This document shows positions 19,775 to 29,240 of a stretch of DNA of 64,000 nucleotides, piece after piece. The stretch is from Euglena gracilis (lineage: Eukaryota; Euglenida; Euglenophyceae; Euglenales). Every line of letters starts with the position of its first letter. Position 1 is the stretch's first letter. The notes under the pieces are model-generated. The model was not told the origin of the DNA and ran no database searches. It was given only the letters and a program-made list of their open reading frames with translations. The position numbers and the translations under genes were made by a program. Location: assembly GCA_039621445.1 (NCBI GenBank), contig CP154954.1, positions 64,562,891 to 64,626,890 on the forward strand. Reading direction: 5' to 3'.

Positions 19775-20031
19775 GTTTTCTGAGATGTCTCTTTTCTGGG
19801 AATTCACTTGGATTTTCTGGCTTCAGCGCTTCAAAATACCATTTTTTTGTAATCCTTCCGCCGGAACTTCCACCAGCAAAACCCAATGCAAGGCATCAAA
19901 ACAAAGTCTTCCAAGACGATTTGAACAAGGTATTCAGCTTTTTGCCACCTACAAAGTGAAATGGCAATTTTTTCTGTGAATTAGGCTTTGCTCTTCCTAA
20001 TTTTTGCTGTTGCCAGCCGCCCTCCCACACA
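19775..20031 (+). repeat. 258-bp direct repeat, copy 1
   Basis: From AGTTTTCTGAGATGTCTC to CAGCCGCCCTCCCACACAC; matches 21,094-21,352 with few changes. The pair flanks about 1.06 kb. It may be an LTR-like pair or a segmental duplication. Confidence 0.8.
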
Positions 20032-21093
20032 CCCCTCCCAGGCCAATGCCGACAACCTACGAAGTTAGGCGGCTGGCATTGATCTGGGGATTTTGGTCTG
20101 GGGGTGGTTTTTTTTGGGGGGGGGGCGCTGTCGAGGGTGTAATGTACAACAAAACCGATTAAAGCGAAAAGCAGCTGCTGCCAGCAATCCCAGCCAATAC
20201 AACACAATCCTCCATGACCCCCCCTTGCCCACTCCTGGGCCCATTTGGGACGCCATCTGAGGAACCTGTGGTTTCCCCCCTGAAACCACAAGTTATCCCG
20301 GAAGGCCCCCCAGAAGCCCAGGCTGGCTCGGGTTGCCAATTGTGAATGCCAGGGCAGGGCCCCCTTGAAGCGGCACCCACAAAATGGCAGGGCCAGGAAC
20401 CAACATTTTCAAAATCCAAAACTGACATTTAAATTCGGACAATTGATTCTGCAAATCTTTTTCTGACATTGACATGTTGAACTTTCTTCTGCCCAAAATT
20501 GTGTGCATTGATCCGAGCCGAATCAGGTACCATTGACTGCCCAAAGGACTTACAACACAAAGGGACAATTGAAACTGAGTTGCACAGTGTGTGGTGTGGC
20601 ACAAGGGGCTGCTGGGCCCAAAAATGCTAAAGCATTTGCCTCCCAACCCATCACAGCAGTACAGAACTTTGGGACTTCGTGCATTTTGCCTGGAGTGTCC
20701 TGGGGCTGCTGGGCCCAAATTTGCTTTTGGAAAGTGCCTCCCAACCCATAAATGGTGTGGCAAAAGGGGCTACGTGGCCCGAACTTTCCAGCAACGGACT
20801 CCCAACCCAAACAAAAGCACAAACTGCAGAAAACTGTCACAGAATCTGTTCCAAATGTTTTTCAACCATCCAACACCCAGCTGCAAATTACAATCTGCAG
20901 CATGAGCAGGGTGTCCATCAGCAGTACATACCACAGCTTACTGCAGGTTCTGGAGGTTGTTGATCTCCTCCTCCTCCTTGGATTCCTCCTCTTGCTGCTG
21001 GCAGCCCCAGCTGCATTTCACTTCTAAATGTCTTTCTTCGATGGTTCTTTCACTGATACTTGAACAACATGCCTTGGCAAACCAGAATACCTT
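20032..21093 (+). other. Spacer with degenerate zinc-knuckle-like repeats
   Basis: Three plus-strand segments (about 20,586-20,630, 20,690-20,730 and 20,750-20,800) share GGGGCT(G/A)C(T/G)(G/T)GG and a CCTCCCAACCCA tail. Some frames read CGTRGCWAQKC and CGKRGYVARTF, resembling worn CCHC zinc knuckles of a gag protein. On the minus strand 20,938-21,207 encodes a basic then Glu-rich stretch. No intact gene. Confidence 0.3.
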
Positions 21094-21352
21094 GAGTTTT
21101 CTGAGATGTCTCTTTTCTGGGAATTCACTTGTATTTTCTGGCTTCAGCGCTTCAAAATACCACTTTTTTGTAATCCTTCCGCCGGATCTTCCACCAGTAA
21201 AACCCAATGCAAGGCATCAAAACAAAGTCTTCCAAGACGATTTGAACAAGGTATTCAGCTTTTTGCCACCTACAAAGTGAAATGGCAATTTTTTCTGTGA
21301 ATTAGGCTTTGCTCTTCCTAATTTTTGCTGTTGCCAGCCGCCCTCCCACACA
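21094..21352 (+). repeat. 258-bp direct repeat, copy 2
   Basis: Partner of 19,775-20,031. It ends CCTCCCACACAC at 21,352, exactly where the non-LTR fragment begins. Confidence 0.8.
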
Positions 21353-22576
21353 CTGCTTCGAACCACACACCTCTCGGGAGCCAAGGCGCCATGCCATTCC
21401 TTTGCCACTCTCCTTCGCGACACAATGTCCGTCATCACCGCTCGCCCGCTGGATGATAAACAGTGGGCACAAGCCTCCCTGCCAGTCCGCCTGGGGGGGC
21501 TCGGTATCCGAGACCCAGAGGTATCCAGAGCACCGGCACGGTGGGCGGCCATCCTTGACTTCCTCACACGAGCGGATAGCACTCTGTGCCTACCCGAGGG
21601 TTGCCCCCAGCTCCCACGGGATTACGGAGAGACGGGCTTGGTGGTCTCGGGCCTTACCAAAGGGGTGGCGCCTGTGGGTGACCTCCTAACGGACCCAAGC
21701 AAGGTGAGTTCCTTGTCTCCCTCAATGGTGAGACAAAAGTGGTGGACAGATGAGGTCCTCAAGGTCCGGGCGGACCTGCTTTTGGCTGGCCTTGTTGGAA
21801 ATGACGCGGTCCGTTTCGCATGCCAGCGGAGGCCGCACGCCATGGCGTGGGCAGCGGTCAACCCCTCTGCCCCCCTGAAGACCCTCATCCCACCGGCAGA
21901 ATTCAGAGCCCTGACTCAGTGGTCCTTGGGATGCCAAGTTTGCCCCACAACGACGGATGGCTCCTTGCCGGAATGTCCCCGCTGCCACCAACAAATGGAT
22001 GTTGGAGGAAACCACCTTGTATGCTGCCCCAAAAACAATACTTTGCGGCGACATGGTGCCCTCCAGACGTTCGTTTTGGACCTGGCGAGAAGGGCCGGTT
22101 TCATGGCTCGACGAGAAGAGGTGGCTGACAACCGGACAAGACCCGGAGATGTCTTCATCACGAGATTCGACGCGGACGGACCTGCAGCAGTGGATGTCAC
22201 GGTCCGCCACCCGTTGCAACCAGCAAACCCGGTCTCCTCAAAGGACGCCTTAGCACGGTGGCACGAACTACAAGAGGGAGACAAAGAACGCAAGTATGCA
22301 GCCACCTGCGAACGGCTGGGATGGACGTTCATCCCGTTTGTGGTTGATTGCTTCGGAGGGATGGGGGAGCGAGCGGCAGGATTCATATCCAAGTGCCTCC
22401 GCACTGTGTTGGCGCAGACCGATGTTCCTCAACGACGATCGTCAGAGGCCACGGTATGGCAAGCGCTGAGTCTAACGTTGGCCAGGGAATTGGCTCGCCA
22501 GCTGGCTTGGGGGGCAGTGGCGGAGCCATCAGGCGACGTTGATCTCACTACCCACACCCCATATGCCACGAAGTAA
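21353..22576 (+). pseudogene. 5'-truncated non-LTR retrotransposon: C-terminal part with zinc finger and restriction-like endonuclease
   Basis: An open frame, continuous from the junction at 21,353 (LRTTHLSGAKAPCHSF) and with its first Met at 21,425, ends at TAA 22,574-22,576. It begins in the post-RT region with PVRLGGLGIRDPEV. It then has a Cys/His cluster CPRCHQQMDVGGNHLVCC (about 21,976-22,030) and an endonuclease block RPGDVFITRFDADGPAAVDV followed by TVRHP (about 22,139-22,210), with HELQEGDKERKYAATCERLG and FIPFVVDCFGG after it. This order is typical of R2/CRE-type elements with a PD-(D/E)XK-like endonuclease, which nicks the target for reverse transcription. The fragment lacks the reverse transcriptase, as in the common 5' truncations. 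It is CpG-rich and undamaged, so the insertion looks young. Confidence 0.8.
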
Positions 22577-22914
22577 AAAGAGGGGGTGTCAGGGCGAACA
22601 CCATGTAAACACCTGCGGCCGCTGAGGCCAGGCCAGGCAGCCTACACCGGCCACAAAGGGCCGGCATTATTGGCTTTGTCCCGTTGACACAACATGGTAA
22701 GCACACCTGAGAGAAAGCCGAAAGGCCAGACGAACCCGAAACCTCCATTGAGCACACCGGGTAACTGCCTGCCCCCAACAAGGCCACCCCACCCCGCCTG
22801 CTCCCTGCCACCTCACCCCTCGGGCCATGGCCGCCACATGGCCGATTCTGGGTTCACCTGACCACCTTACTCTGAGACTGTCGCTTCTGTACATAGCCTT
22901 ACCCCCTGAACACG
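22577..22914 (+). other. Probable 3' UTR of the non-LTR element and junction to gag
   Basis: After the stop come AAAAAGAGGGGGTGTCAGGG and GCGGCCGCTGAGGCC, and no long open frame with motifs. The exact 3' end is not visible; no poly(A) tail is seen on either strand. Gag homology on the minus strand begins just to the right. Confidence 0.35.
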
Positions 22915-23643
22915 TCAAATCCAGTAGGCAGTGCCACTGGTCGGTGGACTTGGTTCGCCCCACCACCGTAGTAAAGAAACTCCCACACAGGCACTCCCCC
23001 GCCGTGGGGGTGTGGACGCCCCCTTCCCCTTTCCCTTTCTCCACCAGCAATATCGTGCCAGATGTCCCGTTTTCCCGCACTCATAAAATTTTTTTCCAGG
23101 GCATTCCCGAGACCAGTGATCTGTGGCCCCGCACTCTCTGCAGGGCTGGTCCACCGAGGGGCCACTCCGGGGGCTCCTCGGGGGGGTTTGTTCCCTGTTG
23201 GTGGCTGGGTGGGGGGTTGAGGACCTGGCTGGACGAAAGTCTGGGCCGCCCTTGCCAGCCCCCTTGCCGAACCCCTTCCCCTTTTGCCCCGGGCTGGGTG
23301 ACCTGCGTCCATCCCGTCCCTTTCCAGGTGACCCGCCCCGGTCCCGTGATTGCCTGTCCTGTGGCCCCTCAGGGCCTTTGGGGGGTCCCGCTTTTGCTCC
23401 TCCCTCAGCTGGCTGTGAAATGGTTTTCTGGGGCTGAGCTGGCCTGACTTCCTGGGATTTTACTTCGGAGACTGAAAAATTGTCGAGGCCCCCAGCCCAG
23501 TGGTCTTCCTGGTGGGCTGGGACCCCCCGTCCACCCCAAGAACGGCCATAGCTGTCAGACCGTTCCTGGCACCGCAGCTCATTTTCAGCGTGTCGGAAAA
23601 CCTCCTCCAGTCCCAGCTTTGTTTCGTGGGGGGTGATTTTCAC
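22915..23643 (-). CDS. Gypsy gag C-terminus with zinc knuckles
   Basis: A 242-codon frame that overlaps the end of the main gag frame by four bases. It begins with a helical segment (KLGLEEVFRHAENELRCQ), passes through a Pro/Gly/Lys/Arg-rich region, and ends with two knuckles. The first, CRECGATDHWSRECP, is a complete CCHC. The second, FYECGKTGHLARYC, has Phe in place of its first Cys (TTT for TGT). Gag knuckles bind element RNA for packaging. The frame change from the main gag near 23,650 follows a run of six G on the coding strand and could be a mutation, an assembly error or a slip site. Confidence 0.75.
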   Translation of the reverse strand: MKITPHETKLGLEEVFRHAENELRCQERSDSYGRSWGGRGVPAHQEDHWAGGLDNFSVSEVKSQEVRPAQPQKTISQPAEGGAKAGPPKGPEGPQDRQSRDRGGSPGKGRDGRRSPSPGQKGKGFGKGAGKGGPDFRPARSSTPHPATNREQTPPRSPRSGPSVDQPCRECGATDHWSRECPGKKFYECGKTGHLARYCWWRKGKGKGASTPPRRGSACVGVSLLRWWGEPSPPTSGTAYWI

Positions 23644-26600
23644 TGTATTACCCCCCTGCAGCTCTCCAGCGCCCTCCGGCTGTAGAGCTTGATGAGGAAG
23701 GTGTCCCGGTGTGCCCTGACTGTCACTGGCTCCCCCTCACCCACAGCCTCCTGGGCGAGTTGTGTTGCCTTTTCCACCGTCAACCCAGGGATGTGCCACA
23801 GCCGCACTGTGGGCGCATCCTGATTCTTCCGTGTCTGTTCCCTGATTATGGCCCTCCGCATGGAATCTGGGAGCTGTTGCAAAACCAGGGCCTGTGCTTC
23901 CTCCTCAGAGGGGTTTTCCATCCGGCAGAAAATTAATTTAAACTGGCTTTCACATTCACGCCACGCTGGGAGGGTTAACTTGCCCGTGTTTGCCGGCCTG
24001 AGGGCCCTGAGCTGCTCATGCAGCGAGGCCTGGATGTCACCGCCGTATTTCTGGGCCAGCCAGTTCCAGAAATCCTGGAACCTGACCCGTTCCCCCATCT
24101 CCTGTCGCCGCTGGAGTTCCAGCCGGCTGCTGTGGTCCAGGCAGCCGGTCAGAACAAGCATTTTAATTTCCTCCCCCACTGGCTGTCCCATGGAAACCTG
24201 CTGCATGTAAAGCTGAAATTTTACTGAAAAATCATGAAAATCCCCTTTCAGATCTGGTTTTACAAGGTCTTTGGTGAGGAGTGTCGCCAGCGGCCCCAAA
24301 AACATGCTGGCTGCTGGGCTGGGGGCTGCTGGCGCCACGTGGACCGGAGCTGCCTGGACCCCCCGGACCCAGGCTCCCGTGTCCTGGGACCCAAAGGCCA
24401 GAGGGGCAGCGCTGCACGATGCTGCCCCAGCCTCAGGGGCCCAGGCGAAAGGGTCCATTGCCCCCGTGAACTCCCCTCCTGCGGGGAACCCACGGGGCTG
24501 GGGGGGCCACTGGTGCTCGGCTGATTTCACCCTTGGTTGATCCCTGCCCTGGCCCTGTAGATCTGCTGTGCCTGCTGCCTGTGGTTCCGCTGTGCTGGAC
24601 TGTCCCGTCGTTCGTGAATTTCGCTGAGACTGTTGCTGCTGCTCCTGTGTTCCCAACCTGGCCAAAAAATTAAAAAATCCGTGCGCTTTAATCTGGCGTT
24701 CCGCTTCCTCCCAATCCACCCCCTGGAACCCAAACGTACCTGGTGTCTGGGCAGCTGGGGTCCCTCCAGCAGCGGGGACCTGGACCGGACTGCCCCCCGC
24801 AGCCATGGGACCCTGGGGCTGGCTGCCCCCCGCAGCCATGGGGCTCTGGGACTGGCTGCCCCTTGGTGCCGAAGGACCCCCACTGGCTGGGGGTGCTGCC
24901 CTCCCCCCTGCCGAAGAACCAGGGACAACACTGGTAGACAGGACCCTGCCCCTCTGGGGGCCAGAACCCGAAAACCCACTGGGAAAACCTGCAGTCACAG
25001 AAGCTGGGCCCGGGGATACCACTTCCCCGGGTGTATGGGCTGCTGTCTCCGCTGCCCGGCTGCTGGGGCCAGCAGAGAGCCCCTGGGGGGCCACAGGCCC
25101 CTTGTCTCCCAACAGACTGGGATGGGCTGGTAGCTGTTGCTGGGGGCCAGGAGGCATATTGCCCCCCGCGGCACCCGAGCCATTGGCCATCTGGGCCCCC
25201 GGCGTGGACTGGGTCTGGGGGTCTGTGTTTGCCGGGGGCACTCTGGCTTCGGGGCCTCGGGGGTCCTCGCTCTCCGGCCCCACTCCTCTGGGTGGCTGCG
25301 GTAGCTCCTGGATGGGGGGGCAAAAAATTTCAAAATTTTCGATTTTCTTTTCCAAAACGAAAAGCCGATTTTTTATTTCGGCATTTTCTTTTGGTGCCCC
25401 CTTTATTGTTGAGTCCACCTCCAGGAGCAGGGCGTTGTGGGCCTGGATCCCCTGCCCGTGGGTGGTGACCTCGGCCCACAGCTCCTGCAGGCTGTGGCCC
25501 TGCCCCTCAGCCCTGGCCCTTAGCTCCCTTATGTCTTCCCTTATGGTCCCTTGTTGTTCGGCGATGGCTGTGGCCTGTCCGTCCAGCTCTGCTCGAAAAT
25601 TTTGCAGGGCCTGTGCAATCCCTGCATTTCTTTCTCGCAGCCCCCCGAGTTCACCCGTCAGCTGGTTTAATTTTTGGTCCAGGGCCTCGGCCTGGGCCTG
25701 CTGCCGCCCGCTGGCCAGCTCCTGGCTCCTCATCACCTCCTCCGTCGTCCGGACGGAGGTGATGAGCAGCTCCTCAAAATTTTTCACCCGCCCAGCCATC
25801 GCCTCGTTGAACCCCTGCCCTTCAGCTGGCTGGTGACCCTGGCTGGCGATGGCCTCGAGCCCCTGGACCCGCTGGGCTAGTTGGGCCACCGTCCCGAGGC
25901 TTTCGCTCAGCCGGCTGGTCACCAGCTCGCTGAGGGCTGTCATCCCCCCAGCAAAATTTTGCATTTGTTTATCCTGCAGTTTCTGAAAGTTTTCGGCGAG
26001 CTGGGACGCTAGCCCACCCTGGGTCCTTTCCATTTGCTCCACCACTCCTTGAAAATTTTCAGTGACCCGCTGAAACTGCAGGGACACCAACTGCTCCAGA
26101 CGGCTAACTGAAGCAGCTGTGGTGGCCCCCGCTTCAGCAAGCCGACTTTGCAGGTCGCCAACCCAACCATCCAAACGCTGGATCTCCTGCCCCAGAACCA
26201 CTGAGGCAGCGGCCTGTGCCTCCGCCTCCTCCCACTGCCTCTGGGGGGGATGCGGGGGGTGCCTCCCCTTCGGGCTCTGTTCTGGCACCAACCCCCCCTG
26301 GGCTGTCTTGTCCTCGTCCTCCATCAAATCCCCTGCTGGGGGCAGCTCCTGCAGCTGCCACTGGGTGGCTGGGTCTGGGGCATGTCCTTGGGGCCCATCA
26401 TGCACGGGACCGGCATGCACCAGCGAGCAATGGTCGGGTCCGGCTGGGAAATGCCCAGACCCGACATGGCCCACCGGCGCATGTGCCGGACCGGCATCCC
26501 CAGGGTTCTGCCAGGGCCCCGCCTCCAATAGAAGGGGCTGGGCATGGCTTGCAAATTCTTCTTCGCCTTCTTCTTCTGCCGGTTCTTCCTCTTCTTCTTC

Positions 26601-26929
26601 GATCTTCCCTCGCATTGCAAATTGCCACATGACCTGCCTGGTCGTGTCATGCACAAACCCTGGCATGACCAAGCTGGGCATGCCGGGGAGCAGTCCCAGG
26701 CTGCCGGTCAATGCCGTGCCGGACCCAGATGGTTCTGGTTGCCGGGGGTCCGGCTGGGCATGCCCGGCAATGGCCAGGAACTGCTGGCACTGGCTGTAAT
26801 GGCTGGGGCTGTCATGGCTGTGGCTTGCTTCTTCGTCGCTGTCATCCTGTGATTCGTAATCTGGGAGTCTGGGCTCCCCAGGCTCACATAGTGTGAGCCC
26901 AGAGGGCTCAAACCCTCCTCTGCGACCAT
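23640..26929 (-). CDS. Gypsy gag: long N-terminal region, coiled coil and capsid-like domain
   Basis: The open frame is part of a longer one that starts at 27,458 in DIRS sequence and passes through the terminal repeat; the gag part starts after 26,930, and no clear initiator Met is visible. It contains an acidic block (EEEEEEPAEEEGEEE, near 26,570-26,620), a long coiled coil (about 26,250-25,330, for example QLVSLQFQRVTENFQ and LRERNAGIAQALQNF), a Pro/Gly/Gln-rich linker (25,330-24,350), and a capsid-like helical domain (about 24,300-23,660; LKGDFHDFSVKFQLYM, FQDFWNWLAQKYGGDI, LPDSMRRAIIREQ). At roughly 1,100 codons it is much longer than typical Gypsy gags, mostly because of the coiled coil and linker. 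It ends at TGA 23,640-23,642. Confidence 0.75.
26855..26929. other. Hairpin-rich segment next to the right terminal repeat
   Basis: Three hairpins follow one another on the plus strand: CTGGGAG...CTCCCCAG, GGCTCACA-TAG-TGTGAGCC (perfect) and GAGGG-CTCAAA-CCCTC. The last 12 bases, read on the minus strand as TGGTCGCAGAGG, directly follow the terminal repeat and fit a primer-binding site. Confidence 0.5.
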
Positions 26930-27045
26930 GTAGGGGTTGCCCCCCCTGAGGTCCCTGTGAAGGGACCCCTGGTTGCGCAACCCGCGTAGGATCGTTTTTA
27001 TTTGAGCCCACCTGGTGGGGGTTTTCCCCTTGGAGGAAAAATGGG
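26930..27045 (-). repeat. 115-bp terminal direct repeat, right copy
   Basis: Nearly identical to 9,012-9,125, with the same five short hairpins. At 27,046 it meets the inverted RT segment of DIRS copy C. Confidence 0.65.
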
Positions 27046-27305
27046 TTGAGAACCTTGCTTGGCATGTGTTCCAGCCTGAACGTCTGGGGGGTGAAGTGGA
27101 TATTTAACTGTCGACAATCTGAAATTAGTCTTCCCTTGGTCTTTCCCCCCTTTTTTTGGAAATGATGAAATAAGAGACAAAATGTTTTGCCTCTTCTGGG
27201 GGGATCTGCCTGGTTGTCCTTGCAAATTCGTATTCTCTCAGAATTTCCTGGGCCGCCAATATTTCTTGGGGGGTTTTGAAGAGAGCTTTTAAGGACATCT
27301 GATGA
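27046..27305 (-). pseudogene. DIRS-like copy C: inverted RT segment (truncated)
   Basis: Minus-strand homologue of 8,094-8,350: ICKDNQADPPRRGKTFCLL and GRLISDCRQLNIHFTPQTF. It is cut on the left by the Gypsy terminal repeat. Its right edge is the same CTGATGA breakpoint as in copy B (27,299-27,305), so the inversion predates the duplication of this segment. Confidence 0.7.
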
Positions 27306-28165
27306 CGACATTTTAGTGTTAGCCCCCAGCAAAAACACAGCAGCCCAACATTTGGCAGAAGTGAAAACAGACCTTTTACTGGCAGGTTTCAGATTAAACC
27401 TCCCTAAACCCTGTCTGGACCCCACACAGGAAATAAAACATTTGGGCAAATGGATCAATTTGAAAAAAAGGCCAACTGGAAATTCCTCAGGAAAAACTAA
27501 GATCCTTAAGAAAGGAGCTGGGTAAAGTGCTCACATCACAGAAAATGAGCTGCAGAAAACTCAGTTCTATTGTGGGACAAGTCAGAAGCTATTTAGTTTC
27601 AGTAACATTTCTCAGAATTCTGACAAATCAACTTTGCAAAATGGTGGATTTGAACACAAAGTGGGGTTAGGACCACACCCTAACTGTTTCCCAGGGGTTC
27701 AAGGACCTAATTGTGGAAGTCAAAGCCTTTTTACAGCCAGGTTTTGGCAGGCCATTTCGATCACAGGCCTCTCAAAAACTCTTTTCAGACAGCAGCACCT
27801 GGCAATGGGGGGGGGGGGGCTGGACAATGATTCAGGCCAAAAGGTGCAGGATTTCTGGAGGGACTTACATGTCCTTCATATCAATCAAAAAGATTTGCAG
27901 GCTGCAGTGGAAACGGTGAAAGCACTGGCCAAACCAAAGAAAAAAATTGTGCTTCATGTGGAAAGCCAGGTGGCTGTAAGTTATTTGACAAAGTGGGGAA
28001 GCAAAAAGCCCTACGTAAATTCCATCTTAAAACCACAGCTGTATCATTGCCAAGAAAAGCAAATCGTTTTTGCAGGTGGTTTTGGTTCCCACAAAGGAGC
28101 AATTGGCAGACTCCCTGACCAGGTAGCAAAAGGACCCAGGGATTATACCATAAACCTAAACATCT
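27306..28165 (+). pseudogene. DIRS-like copy C: RT C-terminus and RNase H
   Basis: DILVLAPSKNTAAQH and FRLNLPKPCLDP continue RT from just after YLDD. From 27,634 an open frame reads the RNase H domain: HINQKDLQAAVETVKALAKP, KKIVLHVESQVAVSYLTKWG, and LPDQVAKGPRDYTINLNIFH. The family's catalytic DN-type position reads HVES here. RT has no N-terminal half in the same orientation, so this is a relic. Confidence 0.75.
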
Positions 28166-28500
28166 TTCACCAAATTCTGAAATTCTTCAGAGGGGACATA
28201 ACCCCAGAGGTGGACATGTTTTGCGCACCCAGCAACAAAAAAAATTCCAAAGTTCGTTTGTACATTCCTCCACCAAGGGGCTTTACTGGTGAATGCAAAG
28301 GAGGATTTGAGGTACTTACCCCAAGCTTATGCAAACCCTCCCTGGAGCATCATTCTCCAGTGGGTTCAGAGATTAATGTTAAACCCAGACCTGAATTGTC
28401 TGTTGACTGTCCCCCACTGGGCTTCGACATCATGGTGACGCCTATTAATGTCAATCAGACAGCCAGGCAGCAATGTTTTACTGGTACCCCCCAGTGGGTC
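28166..28500 (+). pseudogene. DIRS-like copy C: NPPW methyltransferase-like domain
   Basis: Following EVDMFCAPSNKKNSK (28,209-28,250), a frame change leads to YANPPWSIILQWVQRL and LLTVPHWASTSWWRLL (about 28,325-28,455). This is the same domain as the NPPY block of the Gypsy element at 16.6 kb and the NPPW block at 31.1 kb. Its frame differs from that of RNase H, so one indel lies near 28,255. Confidence 0.65.
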
Positions 28501-29240
28501 TGTTGACTCAGCCTTCAGGACATTGGTGGACCAATTGTTGCACAAAGGGGTGCCCCTGCAGGACTGCACAGTCCACAACATGGCCGAGTCCCTCCTTGAT
28601 CTTGCTACCCACAGCCTCAACACTGCACGAAATGCATATGCAGCAACCTTGTTACTCCCAGGGTTTTGGTCATTGAGATTTTCCCCTCTTCTGGCTTCAT
28701 TGAAAAGAAAATGTATTTCCAATGTCTGCAAGTATGCCCATTTTTGGGACACCACTGATTTGCTTGAAAACATCATCAAGGATTCAAGACCCCCTCTCAG
28801 ACCAATCTGTGGAAGAGCTTAGAACAGGCTCATCATTTGTTGGAGGCTTCTGGCCCTCCACAGGGGGGTTGATCTAGCCAGGACACAGCGAAAAATCAGT
28901 TTCGTGGGAGAACATTTTTTCATTTTGTTGCAAAGGAAAGGGTGGCAGTTCCCAAGATGGGAGGAAATTTTGAATTTACCACACAGCCCCCTCATAAGCT
29001 CTTGGCATTTGTTGAAAGAGTATGTGGAAAGGGCAGCCCACATGGTTGGGCAAAAAAAAACAATTTGTTATGGTCTTTGGATGGTAAAAGACCTTTGACT
29101 TCAGAAAGAGTGAATTCCCTCACCAAGGAAATTCTGCAAGAGGGGGGGGACAAGAGGGGGGGGTGCCTTTCAAGCTCATTTTTTGTGACTGGTAGTCGTA
29201 TCAAAAATTCAGAAAAAATATGGACCAAATGGGGGTGCAC
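28501..29240 (+). pseudogene. DIRS-like copy C: tyrosine recombinase
   Basis: The N-terminal part reads ARNAYAATLLLPGFWSLRF and LLASLKRKC (28,629-28,715), matching the family 2 recombinase at 30.8 kb. The core follows as RLIICWRLLALHRGVDLART (about 28,828-28,888), LLKEYVERAAHMVGQK and NSLTKEILQEGG. The last box is mostly deleted: after 29,160 the sequence jumps to FQAHF, with Phe (TTT, 29,180-29,182) at the nucleophile position and a stop two codons later. It is inactive. Confidence 0.7.

Larger units (their letters stand above)
19196..19775 (+). repeat. 305-bp tandem repeat containing tRNA-like sequence (two copies)
   Basis: Units start with TGTGGCCGGTTCGAGG at 19,196 and 19,501, an exact 305-bp period, and are nearly identical. 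Each has GTCGAGACCGGAGAAGGCCC, then a tRNA-like segment, then AAAAAGAAAGGCCCGACCGG and GGCAACAGCCCTGGAAC. The second unit is cut at about 19,775 by the next repeat. Confidence 0.8.
9012..27045 (-). mobile_element. Gypsy (chromovirus-like) retrotransposon carrying methyltransferase domains, with nested insertions
   Basis: The element is bounded by a 115-bp direct repeat (9,012-9,125 and 26,930-27,045). On the minus strand the order is gag, zinc knuckle, NPPY-domain ORF, C5 methyltransferase, protease, RT, RNase H, integrase and chromodomain. Just inside the right repeat the minus strand starts TGGTCGCAGAGG, fitting a tRNA primer site that begins with TGG. The repeat ends in CA on that strand but does not start with TG, and no short target duplication is seen, so the outer ends may be truncated or recombined. 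The stretch 17.2-22.9 kb contains foreign insertions and duplicated cassettes. The copy is not intact. Confidence 0.6.

Noticed and set aside
19196-19775. CRISPR-like array
   Set aside because: Only two 305-bp units with no short repeat-spacer pattern, and the context is eukaryotic.
22667-23080. A protease-like reading (LLDLTCSGG) after the zinc knuckle
   Set aside because: It lacks the DTG/DSG motif, and a clear protease is already present in pol at 15,426.
9012-27045. A single intact autonomous element
   Set aside because: Frame breaks, a nonsense codon, the RNase H change and the 17.2-22.9 kb foreign block show that it is a damaged, nested copy.
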